A DNA stretch of 64,000 bases from Blautia sp. An249 (GTDB taxonomy: Bacteria > Bacillota > Clostridia > Lachnospirales > Lachnospiraceae). This document shows, piece by piece, positions 1-7,965 of the stretch; positions within the stretch are counted from its first letter, which is position 1, and each line of letters starts with the position of its first letter. The stretch lies in contig NZ_NFJL01000006.1 of the NCBI RefSeq assembly GCF_002159835.1, positions 120,279 to 184,278 of the forward strand. The letters run 5' to 3'. Under the pieces are notes generated by a model. The model did not search any database. It was not told where the DNA came from and saw only the letters and a program-made list of their open reading frames with translations. The translations under genes were made by a program, and so were the position numbers.

Positions 1-970
1 CCATGGTATTCTGAAATTCACTGTCCGCCATCTGAAGGTCATCAGATTCATAGGTCATGAATCCCATCTCCAGTATGGTTACAGGAACTTCACTCCAGTT
101 AATTCCCGTCATGTTGTCCACATACTGGATTCCCTTGTTGGAAAATCCGGTGGCCGCGCAGTAAGCGTCTAAAATACACTGAGACAGGCGATTGCTTTCC
201 TCGTAGAGTGCGCTCACATAAGGATTATTCTGGGTGGGACACATGGTCAGCGCGCCGCTGACCGTATGGGAATCGTCTCCATTGGCGTGGATCCGTACAT
301 AGATGTCCGCCCCGTTTTCGGCAACCATCTGGGCCCGTTCCGCGTTACTGATGGCTGTATCGTTGTCGGTACGGGTCATCACTACCTGGTAGCCCCGTTC
401 CTCCAGAATCTCTTTCAGTTTTAAAGATACATCCAGATTCAGCTCGTATTCGTTCAGTCCGGTATAAGTTCCCTGGGTACCTGTACTGGATTTGGCTTTC
501 ATATTGGAAGAACCCGGGCCGTCCGGCTCTGTGGCGCTCATATCCACCCAGCTTCCCTGGTGTCCGGGATCAATACCAATTATCTTTCCTTTCGATTCGG
601 TGACAGCTTCTGAGGCCTGATCAAAGACGGAAGCTTTGTTCTGAGAATCTCCTTCAGAGAGTTCGCCGGTATCTTCTGCGGTTTCCTGAGCCGGTTCCTG
701 ACTGGGATTTCCCTGGCTTTCCTCTTTGGTTTTGGACAGACTGGAAAGGGTATCTGCGCCGGCCTGCAGTTTCGCCCGTTCCTGGAGCTGTTCTTTTAAA
801 TCCGCCAGGATTTCCTTTTCTTTCTTAATATTTTCGGCTGTGGTAGCCACCTGTTCTTCGGTAAGCTGGATATTCTTCAGGGTGGTCAGCCCCAGCAGGC
901 CGATGGACAGGATGCAGAGGACCGCAATAACCAGAAAGAGAATGAAGTTAAGACTGGGTTTATTATCCAT
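1..970 (-). CDS. N-acetylmuramoyl-L-alanine amidase (Amidase_3), 3' end outside window
   Basis: Zinc amidase expected to cut the MurNAc-L-alanine bond of peptidoglycan outside the membrane. Translated from the minus strand, it starts MDNKPSLN and is preceded by AAAGGAGG. A membrane segment spans about residues 9-29. A charged coiled coil follows to about residue 75, then a Ser/Gln/Glu-rich linker. The catalytic domain opens with KGKIIGIDPGHQG, which carries the first zinc His, continues with RIHANG (second His) and reaches ILEMGFMT, whose Glu fits the catalytic position. The domain is nearly complete, but the last residues and the stop codon lie beyond base 1. It starts 10 nt after the GH3 stop, so the two are probably co-transcribed. 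The family call is secure; the substrate in vivo is inferred. Confidence 0.9.
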   Translation of the reverse strand, partial: MDNKPSLNFILFLVIAVLCILSIGLLGLTTLKNIQLTEEQVATTAENIKKEKEILADLKEQLQERAKLQAGADTLSSLSKTKEESQGNPSQEPAQETAEDTGELSEGDSQNKASVFDQASEAVTESKGKIIGIDPGHQGSWVDMSATEPDGPGSSNMKAKSSTGTQGTYTGLNEYELNLDVSLKLKEILEERGYQVVMTRTDNDTAISNAERAQMVAENGADIYVRIHANGDDSHTVSGALTMCPTQNNPYVSALYEESNRLSQCILDAYCAATGFSNKGIQYVDNMTGINWSEVPVTILEMGFMTYESDDLQMADSEFQNTM

Positions 971-980
971 AATACCTCCT

Positions 981-2330
981 TTACGTTTCAGACTGTAATT
1001 GTATTAATTTTACCTGTAAAATACGGGTAAGAGCATCGTTTAACCGTTCCTGGGAGATGGTTCCGTCGGAAACAGCCTGTAAGACCCCTTCATAGGCAGA
1101 ATAAAAATCTGCGGGCATAAGAAGCATATCAATACCCGCCCGGATGGCGGCGACAGCAGCTTCAGAAGAAGAATAGTTTCCGCTGATGGCGCCCATATTC
1201 ATGGCGTCGGTAACAGCAATCCCTTCAAAGTGCATCTCCTCTTTGAGAAGTCCGGTGACCAGTTCTTCTGAGAGGGAAGCGGGAACGTCTCCTGTAACAG
1301 AGGGAAGGGAAATATGCCCTACCATAACAAAGGAGCAGCCGGCCTTAATTCCGGCCTGGAAAGGCAGAAGCTCACAGCTTTTCAGCTCGTCCAGAGTCCG
1401 GTCCGAATAGGCAAATCCCTCATGGGAATCCTCGGAAGTGGCACCGTGTCCCGGGAAATGTTTCAGAGCAGTCAGAACTCCTGTCTGGGCAAATCCCTCT
1501 ATCTGTGCCGTTACCATTTGGGAGACCATCTGGGGATCCCTTCCGAAGGAGCGGTATTTCACGACAGTATTCTCCGGGTTTACCAGCACGTCTGCATCCG
1601 GAGCATAGTCCACATTAAATCCGTAATGGGATAAATAGCCCCCGAGGGTAAGTCCCGCCTCATAAGAGAGGGAGGGATCACCTGACGCTCCTATATCGCA
1701 CATATTGCCCACATCGGTAATGGGATAGTCGGGCGCCTGGGCGATCTGCTGATTGGAGGCCAGACGGGTGACCGTTCCTCCTTCTTCATCTACTGTAAGA
1801 AAAAGAGGCAGATTCAGCCGATTTTGGCTGATGGACTGAAAATTCTGATTCATAGTCCGTATCTGCTCAGGAGAAGCCAGATTGTTCTCAAAATAAACGA
1901 TTCCTCCCACCGGATAAGTCTCAAAAGCAGTACGGGCAGATTCCTCTGCAGCCGTTACACCTGAACCTCCGGTGAGAGCGTCCGGCGTAATAATAAATAG
2001 CTGGGCAACTTTTTCTTCCGTAGTCATGGAAGATAACAGGTTCTGTATTTTCTGTTTCATAAGTTCTTCTGTGGAAGCGGATTTGGGCGTAACTTCCAAA
2101 ACGGCGCCGGTTTCTTCTGTTTCTCCGGTTTTCTGTATTTCCTGAGACTGTTCGGAATCTGTGAAGAAGCCGGAACCGGTACTCTCTGAGTTCTCATAAG
2201 CCCGGGCGGAAGCCCCGGGGTCAGGTTTCAGCATCCTGTGAACAGTCCAGAAACAGATGACAGTAATCACCAGCAGGAGAAAGGTCAGAAATCCGGTCAG
2301 TATTTTCTTTGTTCTATTGTTCATATTCAC
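981..2330 (-). CDS. Membrane-anchored glycoside hydrolase family 3, NagZ-type beta-N-acetylhexosaminidase
   Basis: 449 residues. A single N-terminal membrane segment (about 11-28) and a Ser/Thr/Glu-rich linker to about residue 85 put the enzyme outside the cell. The GH3 domain has the NagZ signature KHFPGHG at 290-296 and the D301-S-H303 dyad that serves as acid/base in this branch. The nucleophile is D375 in VTDAMNMGA. NagZ enzymes remove terminal beta-GlcNAc, for example from GlcNAc-MurNAc muropeptides. There is no C-terminal beta-sandwich domain, as is usual for the short NagZ form. The start overlaps the end of the lectin-like gene by 17 nt, and the amidase follows, so the three probably form one envelope operon. 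It may supply GlcNAc or muropeptide sugars to the cell; that role is inferred. Confidence 0.88.
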   Translation of the reverse strand: MNMNNRTKKILTGFLTFLLLVITVICFWTVHRMLKPDPGASARAYENSESTGSGFFTDSEQSQEIQKTGETEETGAVLEVTPKSASTEELMKQKIQNLLSSMTTEEKVAQLFIITPDALTGGSGVTAAEESARTAFETYPVGGIVYFENNLASPEQIRTMNQNFQSISQNRLNLPLFLTVDEEGGTVTRLASNQQIAQAPDYPITDVGNMCDIGASGDPSLSYEAGLTLGGYLSHYGFNVDYAPDADVLVNPENTVVKYRSFGRDPQMVSQMVTAQIEGFAQTGVLTALKHFPGHGATSEDSHEGFAYSDRTLDELKSCELLPFQAGIKAGCSFVMVGHISLPSVTGDVPASLSEELVTGLLKEEMHFEGIAVTDAMNMGAISGNYSSSEAAVAAIRAGIDMLLMPADFYSAYEGVLQAVSDGTISQERLNDALTRILQVKLIQLQSET

Positions 2331-3018
2331 AAATATAACCTATCTTTCCCTGATAATCCGGAACGAAAGCCAGTACTTCGTTGGGAGAGTCGTTGATCAC
2401 CCAGCGGCTTTCACTCTCGTAGAAAAAAGTCATCAGACAGTTTTCCGGAATGTTTCCATCCTGATAACTGGGCTCGCCCATCATCCAGTAATTGTAAATG
2501 GAACAGTCGGGACTGTTTAAGGGAGAGCCGGTGATCACATTTTTGTCATCCACCCAATAATACTCAGAAGAAGTGGTTTCTCTTCGTCCGCCCAGGAAGA
2601 AGACTTTTTTATCGTAGCCATTGGCAGTGATTTCAGTGATAATGTGTTCAAATTCTTCAGGCGAATCTATCCGGACCAGATAACCGCCCCGATTGATACA
2701 ATCCTGCCAGGCCTGTTCCCAGGTACAGTCTGCAATGATATATTCATACCGATGGATGGCGTTCTCAGGCTCCTGTACCTCTTCGGCAGCCGCCACAACC
2801 GCCGGTTCACTGGTGGGAGTGGGAGCAGATGTAGGCGCTATAGTGGCCTGAGCCTGTCTCTGTACGCCGCCCTCCCGTTCATAGGCAGAAGTCTGGGAAG
2901 AACCGGAAGTTTTCTGGCGGTCCAGATAGAGATAAGTTCCTCCGAAAATCACTACGGCGGCCAGAGAAAGGGAACCCACAATCAGAATAACAGAATTTCG
3001 GGTAAATTTTCCTTTCAT
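2314..3018 (-). CDS. Membrane-anchored C-type-lectin-like domain protein
   Basis: 234 residues. The start at 3018 is chosen because GAGGT lies just upstream; an in-frame extension to 3081 has no such site. A membrane segment spans about 9-31. A Pro/Thr/Ala-rich stalk follows to about residue 85, then one C-type-lectin-fold domain from about 88 to 232. Visible CTLD landmarks are WEQAWQDCINRGGYLVRI, the acidic DSPEEFEHI helix, EYYWVDD, the GEP turn, RWVINDSP in the WND position and a final Cys in YICEYE. Cysteines at 98, 107, 172, 194 and 230 suit the fold's disulfides. The EPN/QPD calcium-sugar motif is not evident, so carbohydrate binding cannot be assumed. It is the first gene of the operon with the GH3 and amidase genes. 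Confidence 0.8.
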   Translation of the reverse strand: MKGKFTRNSVILIVGSLSLAAVVIFGGTYLYLDRQKTSGSSQTSAYEREGGVQRQAQATIAPTSAPTPTSEPAVVAAAEEVQEPENAIHRYEYIIADCTWEQAWQDCINRGGYLVRIDSPEEFEHIITEITANGYDKKVFFLGGRRETTSSEYYWVDDKNVITGSPLNSPDCSIYNYWMMGEPSYQDGNIPENCLMTFFYESESRWVINDSPNEVLAFVPDYQGKIGYICEYEQ

Positions 3019-3052
3019 AAGTCTTGATACCTCTTTTTTGCATATTTCTTTT

Positions 3053-3081
3053 ATTATAAATAGAACGAAGGGAAAAAGCAA
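3053..3081 (-). promoter_or_regulatory. Sigma-A promoter of the lectin-GH3-amidase operon
   Basis: On the minus strand TTGCTT (3076-3081) and TATAAT (3053-3058) are separated by 17 bp, and the start codon follows 35 nt later. Confidence 0.7.
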
Positions 3082-3095
3082 ACGGATCAGAATGA

Positions 3096-3136
3096 AAATT
3101 TGAAAAGAAGCCCCCGTTATTGCCGGGTTGGAGGCT
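3096..3136 (-). terminator. Terminator of the nan operon
   Basis: On the minus strand AGCCTCC at the end of the RpiR gene can pair with GGGGGCT (one G-T wobble), with an alternative inner CCCG/CGGG stem. It is followed by TCTTTTCAAATTTT. The hairpin spans the stop codon. Confidence 0.55.
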
Positions 3137-3959
3137 CTTTTGCAGACAGGACTTTCAGTGTGTAGTCGTGGAGGGCTTCCCGGTGGATGGTGTCGTATTT
3201 CAGGAGATGGGCATAGAATAAATCAATCATGACAAGAACGGGAAACTGAGGGGAGATAGCTTTGCCGTTGTCCAGATTTTCTTTTACCGCGCACAGAATA
3301 ATTTCATCACAAAACCGGGGAAAATCTTTCTGCTTATAGGCGGTAAAGAGGATGGTGGCGGCGCCGATTTCCCGGGCGGTTTTCAGAGAGTCTAAAATGG
3401 CATTGGTACGGCCGCTGACACTGATGCCGATAACCGCGCACTGCTCGTCCAGTAAGACAGAATTCATACGGATCAGATCCGTATCGGTAATGCACTGGAT
3501 GGGAATTCCGATTCGCATCAGACGAAACTGCATTTCCTGAGCCGCCAGGCCGGAACTTCCCCTTCCGTAGACGAAAATCCGCTTTTTCTCAGAAATGATC
3601 TGGCACAGACGCTCCATCTGCCGTTCGTCTACCAGGGAATAGCTTTTATTCAGAAGCTCCTGGTAGGTGGTGAGAACGATTTTGGCAGAATTGTCTGTAA
3701 GGACGGGCTCCGAGCTCTGCGCTTCCAGGCTGCGCTGGTAGTAAAAGAGAAATTCCCGGTAGCCCTGGTATCCGCATTTTTTGGCGAAGCGGGAGAGGGA
3801 GGGCTCCGATACGTAGAGCAGAGCGGATATATGTCTGGAGGAAAAATCCATTTTTTCATGATTATTCAGGAAAAAATCGGCAATGGTTTTTTCCAGAGGG
3901 GTAAAGGTGCTGTAGATGGATTCTATATAAGGAAGAATGTTTTTCTCGTACTTTTTCAT
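3117..3959 (-). CDS. RpiR/MurR-family transcriptional regulator of sialic acid genes
   Basis: 280 residues in the usual RpiR layout. A helix-turn-helix occupies about 1-77, with SALLYVSEPSLSRFAKKCGY as the recognition region. A SIS sugar-phosphate-binding domain covers about 105-245, with RIFVYGRGSSGLAAQEM and VIGISVSGRTNAILD. RpiR proteins sense phosphosugars; here the likely ligand is ManNAc-6-P or GlcNAc-6-P. AGAGGAA precedes the start. It is the last gene of the nan operon, 29 nt after the kinase. Its probable targets are the palindromes at 8759 and 8844 between nanE and nagA. NanR of Streptococcus pneumoniae and of Clostridium perfringens are RpiR-type regulators of the same pathway. Target and ligand are inferred from position. 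Confidence 0.88.
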   Translation of the reverse strand: MKKYEKNILPYIESIYSTFTPLEKTIADFFLNNHEKMDFSSRHISALLYVSEPSLSRFAKKCGYQGYREFLFYYQRSLEAQSSEPVLTDNSAKIVLTTYQELLNKSYSLVDERQMERLCQIISEKKRIFVYGRGSSGLAAQEMQFRLMRIGIPIQCITDTDLIRMNSVLLDEQCAVIGISVSGRTNAILDSLKTAREIGAATILFTAYKQKDFPRFCDEIILCAVKENLDNGKAISPQFPVLVMIDLFYAHLLKYDTIHREALHDYTLKVLSAKEPPTRQ

Positions 3960-3988
3960 AGGGATTCCTCTTATATGGTTTTAACGCT

Positions 3989-4873
3989 TTAACTGTGCAG
4001 TTTCCGATAGTGACAAAAGGCGCCCAGCATGCCGGCCTGGTTCTGATTCTGTGCAAAAGCAAGGCGGGTATTTTTCCGGATGGAAGGAAGCAGATACTTA
4101 TCCAGGGCGTTGGAAATCTTCTCTTCCAGGTATTCTTTCTGCGCCATGATGCCGCCGCCCAGCACAACGATTTCCGGGTTTAGTACGTAACAGATATTAG
4201 CGATTCCCATCCCCAGAATCTCAGTTATTTCCCCGATGGCCTGAATGCAGACGGGATCGCCTTCCTTAGCTGCCTGGAAGATTTTACGGCCGTCCAGAGA
4301 CTGGCTGTCACAGCCTTTTTTCTGGGCCACTTTTTTAACCAGGATACTGCTTGCCCCCTGCTCCTGGAAGGAACCGCCGGGAAGATGCATATATCCCACT
4401 TCACAGCCGCTTCCGGAGAATCCGTGGAAGACCTTATGATCCATAATAATGGCTCCGCCGATACCGGTTCCGATGGTCAGGCAGACGCTTAAGGAGGTTT
4501 TGCGGGCTGCGCCGAAAGCATCTTCCGCGAGTCCTGCACAGTTTACATCATTTTCCACTTCGCAGGGAAGGGAGAAAGCTTCCTCCATGATCTGTTTTAT
4601 GGGAGTTCCGGTATAATCCGGAATCAGAGGAGCCGCATAGGTAATCACTCCTTTCTGGCAGTCTACCATTCCGGCAGTGGAAATGCAGATGCCTTCCGGA
4701 TGATAATTCTGAAGATAATTTCCCGCAATTTCCCGGGCTTTTTCCATGATGGAGGGTCCCCCGAGCCAGGCCTGGGTGGGCTGCTCGCCGGTTTCCAGAA
4801 AAGAAGCGTCTTCCCGGATGACTCCGTGTTTGATGGAAGTACCTCCAATATCAATACAAATATATTCTTTCAT
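3989..4873 (-). CDS. nanK: ROK-family sugar kinase, probable N-acetylmannosamine kinase
   Basis: 294 residues. It should phosphorylate ManNAc to ManNAc-6-P with ATP, between NanA and NanE in the pathway. The phosphate-binding loop DIGGT lies at 8-12, the catalytic Asp is D109 in VENDVN, and a second glycine loop GTGIGG lies at 135-140. ROK proteins usually have ExGH followed by a Cys cluster holding zinc. Here the segment reads EVGYM (from 158), with Tyr for His, and the following stretch has no CxCGxxGC cluster, so this is a zinc-free ROK form. Placement between the anomerase and RpiR genes supports the NanK role over other ROK kinases. A putative internal promoter lies upstream at 4909. Confidence 0.85.
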   Translation of the reverse strand: MKEYICIDIGGTSIKHGVIREDASFLETGEQPTQAWLGGPSIMEKAREIAGNYLQNYHPEGICISTAGMVDCQKGVITYAAPLIPDYTGTPIKQIMEEAFSLPCEVENDVNCAGLAEDAFGAARKTSLSVCLTIGTGIGGAIIMDHKVFHGFSGSGCEVGYMHLPGGSFQEQGASSILVKKVAQKKGCDSQSLDGRKIFQAAKEGDPVCIQAIGEITEILGMGIANICYVLNPEIVVLGGGIMAQKEYLEEKISNALDKYLLPSIRKNTRLAFAQNQNQAGMLGAFCHYRKLHS

Positions 4874-4908
4874 AAATATAATCGAACCTTTCTTTTTCCA
4901 TTTCCTAT

Positions 4909-4914
4909 ATTATA
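4909..4914 (-). promoter_or_regulatory. Possible internal extended -10 promoter for nanK-rpiR
   Basis: The minus strand reads TGTTATAAT, a TG-extended -10, 36 nt before the nanK start codon. No good -35 is visible because the large hairpin occupies that place. This is inferred from sequence only. Confidence 0.4.
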
Positions 4915-4921
4915 ACACAGG

Positions 4922-4966
4922 AAGACTGCCTCAAAAAAGAAGTTCCTCTGTTTTTGAGACAGTCTT
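4922..4966 (-). terminator. Strong intercistronic stem-loop between nanQ and nanK
   Basis: Bases 4922-4937 and 4951-4966 form a 16-bp stem with one mismatch and a 13-nt loop. The arms end in A5/T5 at the loop side. Read on the minus strand there is no U-run after the stem, so it may act as an RNA-processing or mRNA-stabilising hairpin, or as a weak terminator. Confidence 0.55.
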
Positions 4967-4975
4967 GTAATTGAC

Positions 4976-5431
4976 TTATTTCTGAATCAGAATTTTAAAG
5001 ATGGCTTTTTTAATGACTGTCGGCTCCCCAACCTGGACGGCAGTTCGGTGTGCGTCCTTGGGATAGCAGATTAAGAAATCGCCTTCTTCCAGTACAACAT
5101 GGCTGTTGGGATCGCCCTCCAGCGGAAGGAAGTCGTCTTTTGGAACGTATTCTTTCTGTTCCATATTGTCAATAAAGTTTAAGTCAATCTGTTCCGGCCC
5201 CCGCAGCATAAAGTGGAGATCCAGATACTGGCGGTGAGCTTCCCAGAAACGGTTGGAGGCCGCGGTGGTTTCATACTCTACAATATTTACAAAGAGCCGG
5301 TCGCCGTCGATGGGGTAACTTCCCTTTTCCAGTTCTGCCAGATTATGAGAAGCGGCATAAGCAAAGCACTGTTTAATGTCTTCCTCTAAAAACGGATAAT
5401 CCTTAAGGTCGTTTTTATTTGCAAAAATCAT
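4976..5431 (-). CDS. nanQ: YhcH/YjgK/YiaL family protein, probable N-acetylneuraminate anomerase
   Basis: 151 residues, the full length of the YhcH (DUF386) beta-barrel family. E. coli YhcH is now called NanQ and speeds anomer interconversion of sialic acid so that NanA and transporters receive the usable form. Conserved landmarks include ETTAASNRFWEAHRQYLDLH, where the His and Glu residues line the metal pocket, the FLICYPKDAHR segment, and VKKAIFKI at the C terminus. The gene lies 21 nt after the transporter gene in the nan operon. The related EbgC name is sometimes used for this family. The operon context makes the sialic acid role much more likely than a beta-galactosidase accessory role. 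Confidence 0.85.
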   Translation of the reverse strand: MIFANKNDLKDYPFLEEDIKQCFAYAASHNLAELEKGSYPIDGDRLFVNIVEYETTAASNRFWEAHRQYLDLHFMLRGPEQIDLNFIDNMEQKEYVPKDDFLPLEGDPNSHVVLEEGDFLICYPKDAHRTAVQVGEPTVIKKAIFKILIQK

Positions 5432-5452
5432 GGAAATACCTCCCTGAACAGA

Positions 5453-6964
5453 TTATTTTTTGTATATGGTTGTGGACAAATCCGGAACAGATGTATCGCC
5501 TTTTACTTTTCTCCAGATGATACTTGCAGGAATACCTACCACCAGGGATACTGCGATAGAGATAATGGAGTAAGACCAGATGGATACGTTTTCCGCCGGT
5601 ACAAAGTATTTAATGTAGACCATAACTACAGATGCTGCGATAAATGCCAGTGTGGTGCCAAAGGTGTTTGCAACCTTTGTAAATGCGCCGAGAATGAAGC
5701 TTCCAATCAGGATACCGAGAACAAGTCCCATGAATCCGTTAAACCATTCGTAAGCAGAAGTAACTCCGCCGTTTGCCAGAACCATGGCAACAACAATTGA
5801 GAAGATACCTACGATAAGAGATACATACTGGCCGATTTTAGTCTGTGTTTCAAAGCTTAACTGTTTCCTGGAAAGACGTTCCTGGATGTCCAGAGTCCAG
5901 CTGGATGCCACAGAGTTCAGACCTGTGGATAAGGTGGACTGAGCGGCTGCATAGATAGCGGCCAGGAGCAGTCCGGTTACACCTACCGGAAGCTCAAATG
6001 CAATCCAGGATGCAAAAATCTGATCCTGCTGTGCTGCAGGAGGCAGAGGATTGCCCTGTACCTGGTAGAATACATACAGTGCAGTACCGATTAAGTAGAA
6101 AGCAGTTGCAATGAAGATAGATAATCCGCCGTTGGCGAGCATCATTTTGTTTAATTTTTTGGTATCGGTAGTGGTTGTGAAACGCTGAACAATATCCTGG
6201 CTGGATACATAGGAGCCCATGGTGTTGAATCCGGCGCCCACAATCATTAAGAATACGCTGTTTTTCAGGATGTTAATGTTGAAAATCGGTTCATCCGGAG
6301 CCAGGAATTTATGTCCTGCTGTCAGGCTGTCCATAACAGCTCCCATTCCTCCGTCAATATGTGCAATCAGGAAAATAACCGCGAAGGTTACGCCGATTAA
6401 CAGGACGGAACCCTGGATAAAGTCGGTCCAGAGCACGGATTTTAATCCGCCGGTGTAGGAGTAAATAATTGCAATTACACCCATGATAATAATCAGAATA
6501 TTCACGTTTACGCCCATCAGGCTGGAGAGCACCATACATGGAAGATACATGATGATGGACATACGGCCAATCTGATAAATGATGAACATAACGGCGCCCA
6601 GAACACGAAGTCCCTTGCTGTTAAAACGCAGTTCCAGATAGTGATAAGCGGTATCAATATCCAGCTTGCTGTAAATGGGCAGGAAGAACTTAATGGTTAC
6701 AGGAATTGCCAGCAGCATACCAAGCTGAGCAAACCACATAATCCAGGTTCCTGCATAAGAGTTTCCTGCCAGTGACAGGAAGGAAATGGGGCTTAATAAG
6801 GTAGCGAAGATGGATACGGAGGTTACCCACCACGGAACGGTTCCATCACTCTTAAAGTATTCTTTTCCCTTCATTTCCTTTTTGGCAAAATGTAAACCGG
6901 CAAATAAAACGGCTGCCAGATATACAATCAGAATCACTAAATCAATAACGGTAAAACCCTGCAT
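5453..6964 (-). CDS. Sodium:solute symporter (SSS family), probable sialic acid transporter
   Basis: 503 residues with about 13 hydrophobic membrane segments and the LeuT-like SSS architecture. Typical stretches are VIDLVILIVYLAAVLFAGL at the N terminus, the SIFATLLSPISFLSLAG region of helix 1 and the AIYAAAQSTLSTGLNSVAS helix with the Na+-site Ser/Thr residues. A G-rich segment GLVLGILIGSFILGAF lies late in the protein. SSS-type SiaT proteins import Neu5Ac with Na+ in several sialic acid users. The substrate is inferred from position between nanA and the anomerase gene. No TRAP or ABC sialic acid transporter is present in the window, so this would be the sole uptake route seen here. Confidence 0.85.
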   Translation of the reverse strand: MQGFTVIDLVILIVYLAAVLFAGLHFAKKEMKGKEYFKSDGTVPWWVTSVSIFATLLSPISFLSLAGNSYAGTWIMWFAQLGMLLAIPVTIKFFLPIYSKLDIDTAYHYLELRFNSKGLRVLGAVMFIIYQIGRMSIIMYLPCMVLSSLMGVNVNILIIIMGVIAIIYSYTGGLKSVLWTDFIQGSVLLIGVTFAVIFLIAHIDGGMGAVMDSLTAGHKFLAPDEPIFNINILKNSVFLMIVGAGFNTMGSYVSSQDIVQRFTTTTDTKKLNKMMLANGGLSIFIATAFYLIGTALYVFYQVQGNPLPPAAQQDQIFASWIAFELPVGVTGLLLAAIYAAAQSTLSTGLNSVASSWTLDIQERLSRKQLSFETQTKIGQYVSLIVGIFSIVVAMVLANGGVTSAYEWFNGFMGLVLGILIGSFILGAFTKVANTFGTTLAFIAASVVMVYIKYFVPAENVSIWSYSIISIAVSLVVGIPASIIWRKVKGDTSVPDLSTTIYKK

Positions 6965-7002
6965 AACTTACCTCCCTCATATTGTTTTTCCAATATTTTT
7001 TC

Positions 7003-7920
7003 TTAGCAGTATTTTGCAATCGCATCCTGAATCATCCTGGCGGCTTCTTTTGCGATTTCTTTGTCATTTTCGTTTAATCCGGTGAGCGGTTCTCTGACGC
7101 TTCCGATATCCAGTCCTTCGTTGATGCGAAGCACCTCTTTAATCATGGCATACATGTTGCCGCGGCCGGAACATAATTTGTAAATAATTTCGTTTACGGC
7201 GTACTGTACTTCTCTGGCTTCCTCCATTTTAGCTGCCCGTACCAGTTCATCCATCTTCAGGATTAAAGCAGGCATAGCTCCGTAAGTACCGCCGATTCCG
7301 CCTTCTGCGCCCATGATGCGTCCGCTGATGAACTGTTCGTCGGGACCGTTAAATACCATGAAGTTGTCTTGGCCGGCTGCCTTAAACATCTGAATATCCT
7401 GTACCGGCATAGAAGAGTTCTTCACTGCGATTACACGCGGGTTTTTCTTCATTTCAGCCAGAAGGCTCATGGTCAGGGCAGTTCCTGCAAGCTGAGGAAT
7501 GTTGTAAATAACGAAATCGGTGTTCGGTGCAGCAGAGCTGATTGCATTCCAGTAAGCGGCGATGGAGTACTCCGGCAGACGGAAATAAATAGGCGGAATA
7601 GAAGCGATAGCATCAACCCCCAGGCTTTCCGCATGTCTTGCCAGTTCCATACTGTCTTTGGTGTTGTTGCAGGCTACGTGTGCAATAACGGTCAGTTTGC
7701 CTTTTGCCACAGCCATAACGTTTTCCAGTGTCAGCTTCCGGTCTTCCACGCTCTGGTAGATACATTCTCCTGAAGAACCGCAGACATAAACACCCTTTAC
7801 TCCTTTATCGATGAAGTACTGAGTCAGGGCTCTTGTTCTTTCCGGACTGATGTCTCCATTATCCTCATAACATGCATAGAATGCGGGAATAACTCCTTTG
7901 TACTTTTCTAAATTACCCAT
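7003..7920 (-). CDS. nanA: N-acetylneuraminate lyase
   Basis: 305 residues. Class I (Schiff-base) aldolase of the DapA/NAL family that splits Neu5Ac into ManNAc and pyruvate. The carboxylate loop is GSSGE at 48-52, the catalytic Tyr is Y139 in IYNIPQLAG, and the Schiff-base Lys is K167 in AVKNSS. Length and motifs fit an eight-stranded TIM barrel with the NAL helical C terminus. The YNIP form and the nan operon context favour sialic acid lyase over dihydrodipicolinate synthase, which normally carries the YNVP/GxKEAT pattern. The gene lies between nanE and the transporter gene. Confidence 0.92.
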   Translation of the reverse strand: MGNLEKYKGVIPAFYACYEDNGDISPERTRALTQYFIDKGVKGVYVCGSSGECIYQSVEDRKLTLENVMAVAKGKLTVIAHVACNNTKDSMELARHAESLGVDAIASIPPIYFRLPEYSIAAYWNAISSAAPNTDFVIYNIPQLAGTALTMSLLAEMKKNPRVIAVKNSSMPVQDIQMFKAAGQDNFMVFNGPDEQFISGRIMGAEGGIGGTYGAMPALILKMDELVRAAKMEEAREVQYAVNEIIYKLCSGRGNMYAMIKEVLRINEGLDIGSVREPLTGLNENDKEIAKEAARMIQDAIAKYC

Positions 7921-7965
7921 AAGAATCTCCTTCCTGTCCCCCGGGACATATATATTTTAATTTTT

